A stretch of 64,000 nucleotides of DNA from positions 186,001-250,000 of the forward strand of contig JACCEP010000001.1 of the NCBI GenBank assembly GCA_013416395.1. The letters are read 5' to 3'. The DNA comes from Alcaligenaceae bacterium (lineage in GTDB: Bacteria > Pseudomonadota > Gammaproteobacteria > Burkholderiales > Burkholderiaceae_B). The notes below the pieces were generated by a model. It was not told where the DNA came from. It saw nothing but the letters and a program-made list of their open reading frames with translations, and did not search any database. Below are positions 61,273 through 64,000 of the stretch, piece by piece; position 1 is the first letter of the stretch, and each line of letters starts with the position of its first letter. The position numbers were made by a program, and so were the translations under genes.

Positions 61273-62679
61273 TCACTCTGGGCCAACTGTGGCGTTGTCA
61301 TGAACACTGGCAAGTATGCGATCCACTATCGTGATATCCAGCTGCCCATCGACATACTCTGGGAAATCTAGCGCTTGTAGAAGAAAGGGGATATTTGTTT
61401 TGATGCCATCGATCCGAAACCGGGACAGGGCGTCACGCAAAATCGACAAAGCCTCGTCCCGATCAGCACCGGTAGCGATCACTTTGGCCACAAGCGGATC
61501 ATAAAAACGCGGCACTTCGCAACCTGCCGCGTATCCGGTTTCGACGCGCACACCATCGCCTACTGGCGCTTCGAACCGTTGAAGCAGACCCGGAGAAGGA
61601 AAAAAACGCTTCGGGTCTTCAGCGTAAACACGCGCCTGGATAGCATGGCCCCGGGCTAACACGCTCTGCGGCAACACTTCATCAAGCCGTTCGCCAGCGG
61701 CTAGGCGAATTTGCGCCGCGACAATATCGACACCCGTAATCTGCTCTGTAATTGCATGCTCAACTTGCAATCGGGTATTCACCTCCAGAAAGCTGAAACC
61801 TGTTTCGGGGGTGTAGAGCATTTCCACCGTGCCGATCACGTCATAGCCGGCTTTGCCCAGCATGCCCTCCAGCTTACGTGCCATCGCATCCAGCACGGCA
61901 GTCTCGACATGGGGCGCGCGGGTTTCCTCAAGCACTTTCTGATGCCGACGCTGAACACTGCAATCGCGCTCAAACAAAGCCCGCACGTTGCCATGACGAT
62001 CGGCCAGAAACTGGAACTCTATATGTCGAGGTCGTTCAATGAGTTTTTCCAGATAGAGCGACGCCTCGCCAAAGCAGCGCTGGGACACTGCAGATGCCGT
62101 TCGCCATGCTGCCTCAAGCCCATGGGGGCCAGCGACCGGCATCATGCCAATACCGCCACCACCTGTTGCCGGCTTAATCAGCACAGGATAGCCAACCATC
62201 TCTGCTGCAGCCGCGACCACGCTCATATCATTAGGCAGAACCTCCGAGCTGGCCGTCTGCGGCATTCCCAGACTCTTCATAAAACGCCGTGCACCCGTTT
62301 TCTCACCCAGTTGCTCTATCCAGCGAGGGTCAGGCCCAATAAAACACATACCCGCCTCTTCCACTCGGCGGGCGAACCCAGCATTTTCTGACAAGAACCC
62401 ATATCCTGGATGAATGGCCTGCGCACGCGACTGCAAGGCGATATCGAGTAATGCATCCTGGTTTAGGTAAGTCGTGGCAGGCTCATTGCCTGGCAGCAGG
62501 TAAGCCTGAGTAGCTTGCTGAACATACGGCAATTGTGCGTCGATCTCCGAATACACCACAACCGACTCCAAACCCAATGTATTGAGCGCTCGTAGAATGC
62601 GCGCTGCAACGGCACCTCGGTTTGCGATTAATACCCGGTTCGGAAGCGCTGGAGCTTTCCATGCCAAAGCTGAGGTCAC
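61273..62679 (-). CDS. Biotin carboxylase subunit of an acyl-CoA carboxylase
   Basis: A 468-residue ATP-grasp enzyme carboxylating biotin on the carrier protein. It shows VLIANRGAVAARILRA, HPGYGFLSENAGFA, IKPATGGGGIGM (Gly-rich ATP loop), FERDCSVQRRHQKVLEE and FLEVNTRLQVEH. In many homologues the last reads FMEMNTRLQVEH. No carboxyltransferase gene is seen, so the complex must be completed from elsewhere. It follows the acyl-CoA synthetase gene by one base. It is probably a catabolic carboxylase, not the housekeeping AccC. Confidence 0.92.
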   Translation of the reverse strand: MTSALAWKAPALPNRVLIANRGAVAARILRALNTLGLESVVVYSEIDAQLPYVQQATQAYLLPGNEPATTYLNQDALLDIALQSRAQAIHPGYGFLSENAGFARRVEEAGMCFIGPDPRWIEQLGEKTGARRFMKSLGMPQTASSEVLPNDMSVVAAAAEMVGYPVLIKPATGGGGIGMMPVAGPHGLEAAWRTASAVSQRCFGEASLYLEKLIERPRHIEFQFLADRHGNVRALFERDCSVQRRHQKVLEETRAPHVETAVLDAMARKLEGMLGKAGYDVIGTVEMLYTPETGFSFLEVNTRLQVEHAITEQITGVDIVAAQIRLAAGERLDEVLPQSVLARGHAIQARVYAEDPKRFFPSPGLLQRFEAPVGDGVRVETGYAAGCEVPRFYDPLVAKVIATGADRDEALSILRDALSRFRIDGIKTNIPFLLQALDFPEYVDGQLDITIVDRILASVHDNATVGPE

Positions 62680-62680
62680 G

Positions 62681-64000
62681 TTAACACTCCCTTTTGATTA
62701 CAACCGCATCGACCACCACTGGTGGCGCAGTACGCGACACCAGTACCGGGTTTGCATCAACCGACAACAATGCACCCTGCTGGCTGGCGAACCAGTCCCC
62801 CAATCGCTGCACCATGCCGGCAAGAACCTGGGTATCAACAGCAGGCAAGCCCCGAGTTGCTGCGAACCCCCGTGCCATAAAAAGCTTCCCAATGGCGTCC
62901 TGCGCCTGCTGCCGAGAAAACGGTGCTACGAGAAACTGCGTATCTTTCATTACCTCAACCAAAACACCACCCTGTCCCACCATGATGACGGGACCGAACA
63001 TGTCATCCCAATGTGCACCGACTGCCAACTCGAAATCGCTACTGCATTGCTGCGCCACGAGCATGCCCTCAAACTCTACGCTTAGGCTACGCAAAATGGA
63101 CGTGTAATCATTCCAAGCCTGCCCCATCTCGGATATATCACGCACTCCCAACCGGACAAGTCCGTGGTCCGACTTATGCGTTACGGCTGCCGACACCCCC
63201 TTGAGAACAAAAGGCGCTTGCATGGACTTGTAGGCAGACTCAACATGATCAACATAACGACAGTACTGATGCGCCACAACAGGTAGTCCTGCCTCCGCGA
63301 GCAGCGCAAGACTATCGGGCTCACTCAGGGCAACCCCTGCCCCCGATTGCCGATCGCTCGTGATCATCCCTGACTGGGGCAGTGCCCTTCCCTTGCTATA
63401 TTCCGCCAGCAGCGCAAGCCCTCGCATAGCACGAAACTCGCTAGCGAAGACTGGGATGTCATACTTGTAAAATGCTGAGGCAACCCAATCTTGAGCAGCA
63501 CATACAGCCACCGGCACTCCAGTCTGCTCGACAAAATCTGCCGTCTGCGCAGCAAAACCGGACATGTCGTAACCTTCACCTCCGATGGGAAAACCAACAA
63601 AAAAGGCTTCTGCGGCACCACTCTTAGCGACTGCCCGTAATGCATCGCCGTATATGGCAGGCTGACCAAGTAGTGCAGTGGTCATGTCGATGGGGTTACG
63701 GGCCGCAACATACGAAGGGAGCACGGCGCGCAAAGCATGCACGTCATGGTCGGAGAATTCCGCTGCCTGCATTCCATTCTGCTCCATGGCATCGGCCGCC
63801 AGTACGCAGGTTGCCCCTGAATTGCTGATAGCAACGACCCTCCTTCCTTTTGGGCGTTCTCGCCGCTCGAAAAGTCGAGCGTATTCCACCAGTTCGTGAA
63901 AGTCCTGCACTCGAATGATATTGCGCTGGCGGAGAAATGCATCGGCCAACGCATCTTCGCTAGCCATTGCGCCGGTATGTGAGCTCGCGGTTAGCTGTCC
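62681..64000 (-). CDS. ADP-forming acyl-CoA synthetase / acetate-CoA ligase family protein (5' end outside window)
   Basis: The frame is open to the window edge, so only the C-terminal 439 residues or so are seen. The first visible part contains SSHTGA, the conserved segment of the succinyl-CoA-ligase-like CoA domain, followed by AISNSGATCVLAADA. The C-terminal ATP-grasp domain has APFVLKGVSAAVTHKSDHGLV, GPVIMVGQGGVLVEVMKD and a typical end. It would make or use an acyl-CoA with ATP and release ADP. It lies one base upstream of the biotin carboxylase gene, so synthesis and carboxylation of the same acyl-CoA are plausible. Confidence 0.9.
   Translation of the reverse strand, partial: GQLTASSHTGAMASEDALADAFLRQRNIIRVQDFHELVEYARLFERRERPKGRRVVAISNSGATCVLAADAMEQNGMQAAEFSDHDVHALRAVLPSYVAARNPIDMTTALLGQPAIYGDALRAVAKSGAAEAFFVGFPIGGEGYDMSGFAAQTADFVEQTGVPVAVCAAQDWVASAFYKYDIPVFASEFRAMRGLALLAEYSKGRALPQSGMITSDRQSGAGVALSEPDSLALLAEAGLPVVAHQYCRYVDHVESAYKSMQAPFVLKGVSAAVTHKSDHGLVRLGVRDISEMGQAWNDYTSILRSLSVEFEGMLVAQQCSSDFELAVGAHWDDMFGPVIMVGQGGVLVEVMKDTQFLVAPFSRQQAQDAIGKLFMARGFAATRGLPAVDTQVLAGMVQRLGDWFASQQGALLSVDANPVLVSRTAPPVVVDAVVIKREC

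Noticed and set aside
60841-61371. 176-codon frame over the intergenic gap and the biotin-carrier gene
   Set aside because: It spans a perfect inverted repeat and is antisense to BCCP and the start of the carboxylase 3' end; no motif.

Overview
The window looks like chromosomal DNA of a Burkholderiales betaproteobacterium, most likely Alcaligenaceae (the Bordetella/Pusillimonas side). The reasons are the gene order gpmA-envC-ctpA-moeB, rhodanese-grxC-secB-gpsA, def-fmt-rsmB-DUF4390-ntrY-ntrX and rsmI/yraN-diaA-dolP, together with Bug-type (TTT) periplasmic receptors, TAXI-TRAP and Liv-type transporters. No rRNA, tRNA, CRISPR array, transposase or prophage gene was seen. The assignment is inference from gene content; no database was searched.

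Layout. 1-13753 is mostly housekeeping: the 3' end of rapZ, rlpA, rsmI, the yraN-diaA-dolP-tlpA-argB-HAD run, the reverse-strand gpmA-envC-ctpA-moeB operon, and rhodanese-grxC-secB-gpsA. 13779-18668 is an accessory block: two Bug receptors flank a two-Rossmann flavoprotein, a CMD-domain protein and an AhpD-like protein. 19034-29735 returns to housekeeping and regulation: trmL, comF, a BioC-like methyltransferase, ntrX/ntrY, DUF4390, rsmB, fmt, def and dprA. 29876-41746 is catabolic and transport: HMG-CoA lyase, a polar amino-acid binding protein, and a reverse-strand operon with a long-chain acyl-CoA ligase, a full Liv-type ABC transporter and a PaaK-like ligase. A Crp/Fnr regulator is divergent from that operon. 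42035-43324 is gdhA. 43363-49415 is the reverse-strand operon glgA-treZ-treY, which makes alpha-glucan and converts it to trehalose. 49973-54384 holds a small proline-rich protein, two sigma-54 activators and a sigma-54 gene. 54676-64000 holds an asparaginase, a pseudouridine synthase, a TAXI-TRAP transporter, and an acyl-CoA carboxylase/ADP-forming acyl-CoA synthetase operon that runs off the right edge.

Most interesting. 49416-54384 reads as a self-contained sigma-54 regulon. The sigma-54 gene, here outside its usual lptB/hpf context, has a near-consensus -24/-12 promoter. Very similar -24/-12 elements lie in front of glgA-treZ-treY and, divergently, in front of the proline-rich protein gene. 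Two activators with GSFTGA loops lie between them. This suggests sigma-54 control of glycogen/trehalose synthesis, which I do not know to be a standard arrangement.

A second theme is short degenerate tandem repeats (14, 24, 26, 34 and 68 bp periods) lying just 3' of genes in at least five intergenic regions, plus a 9-bp in-frame repeat inside fmt. A third is a terminator-like hairpin directly before fmt, which has no visible Shine-Dalgarno sequence.
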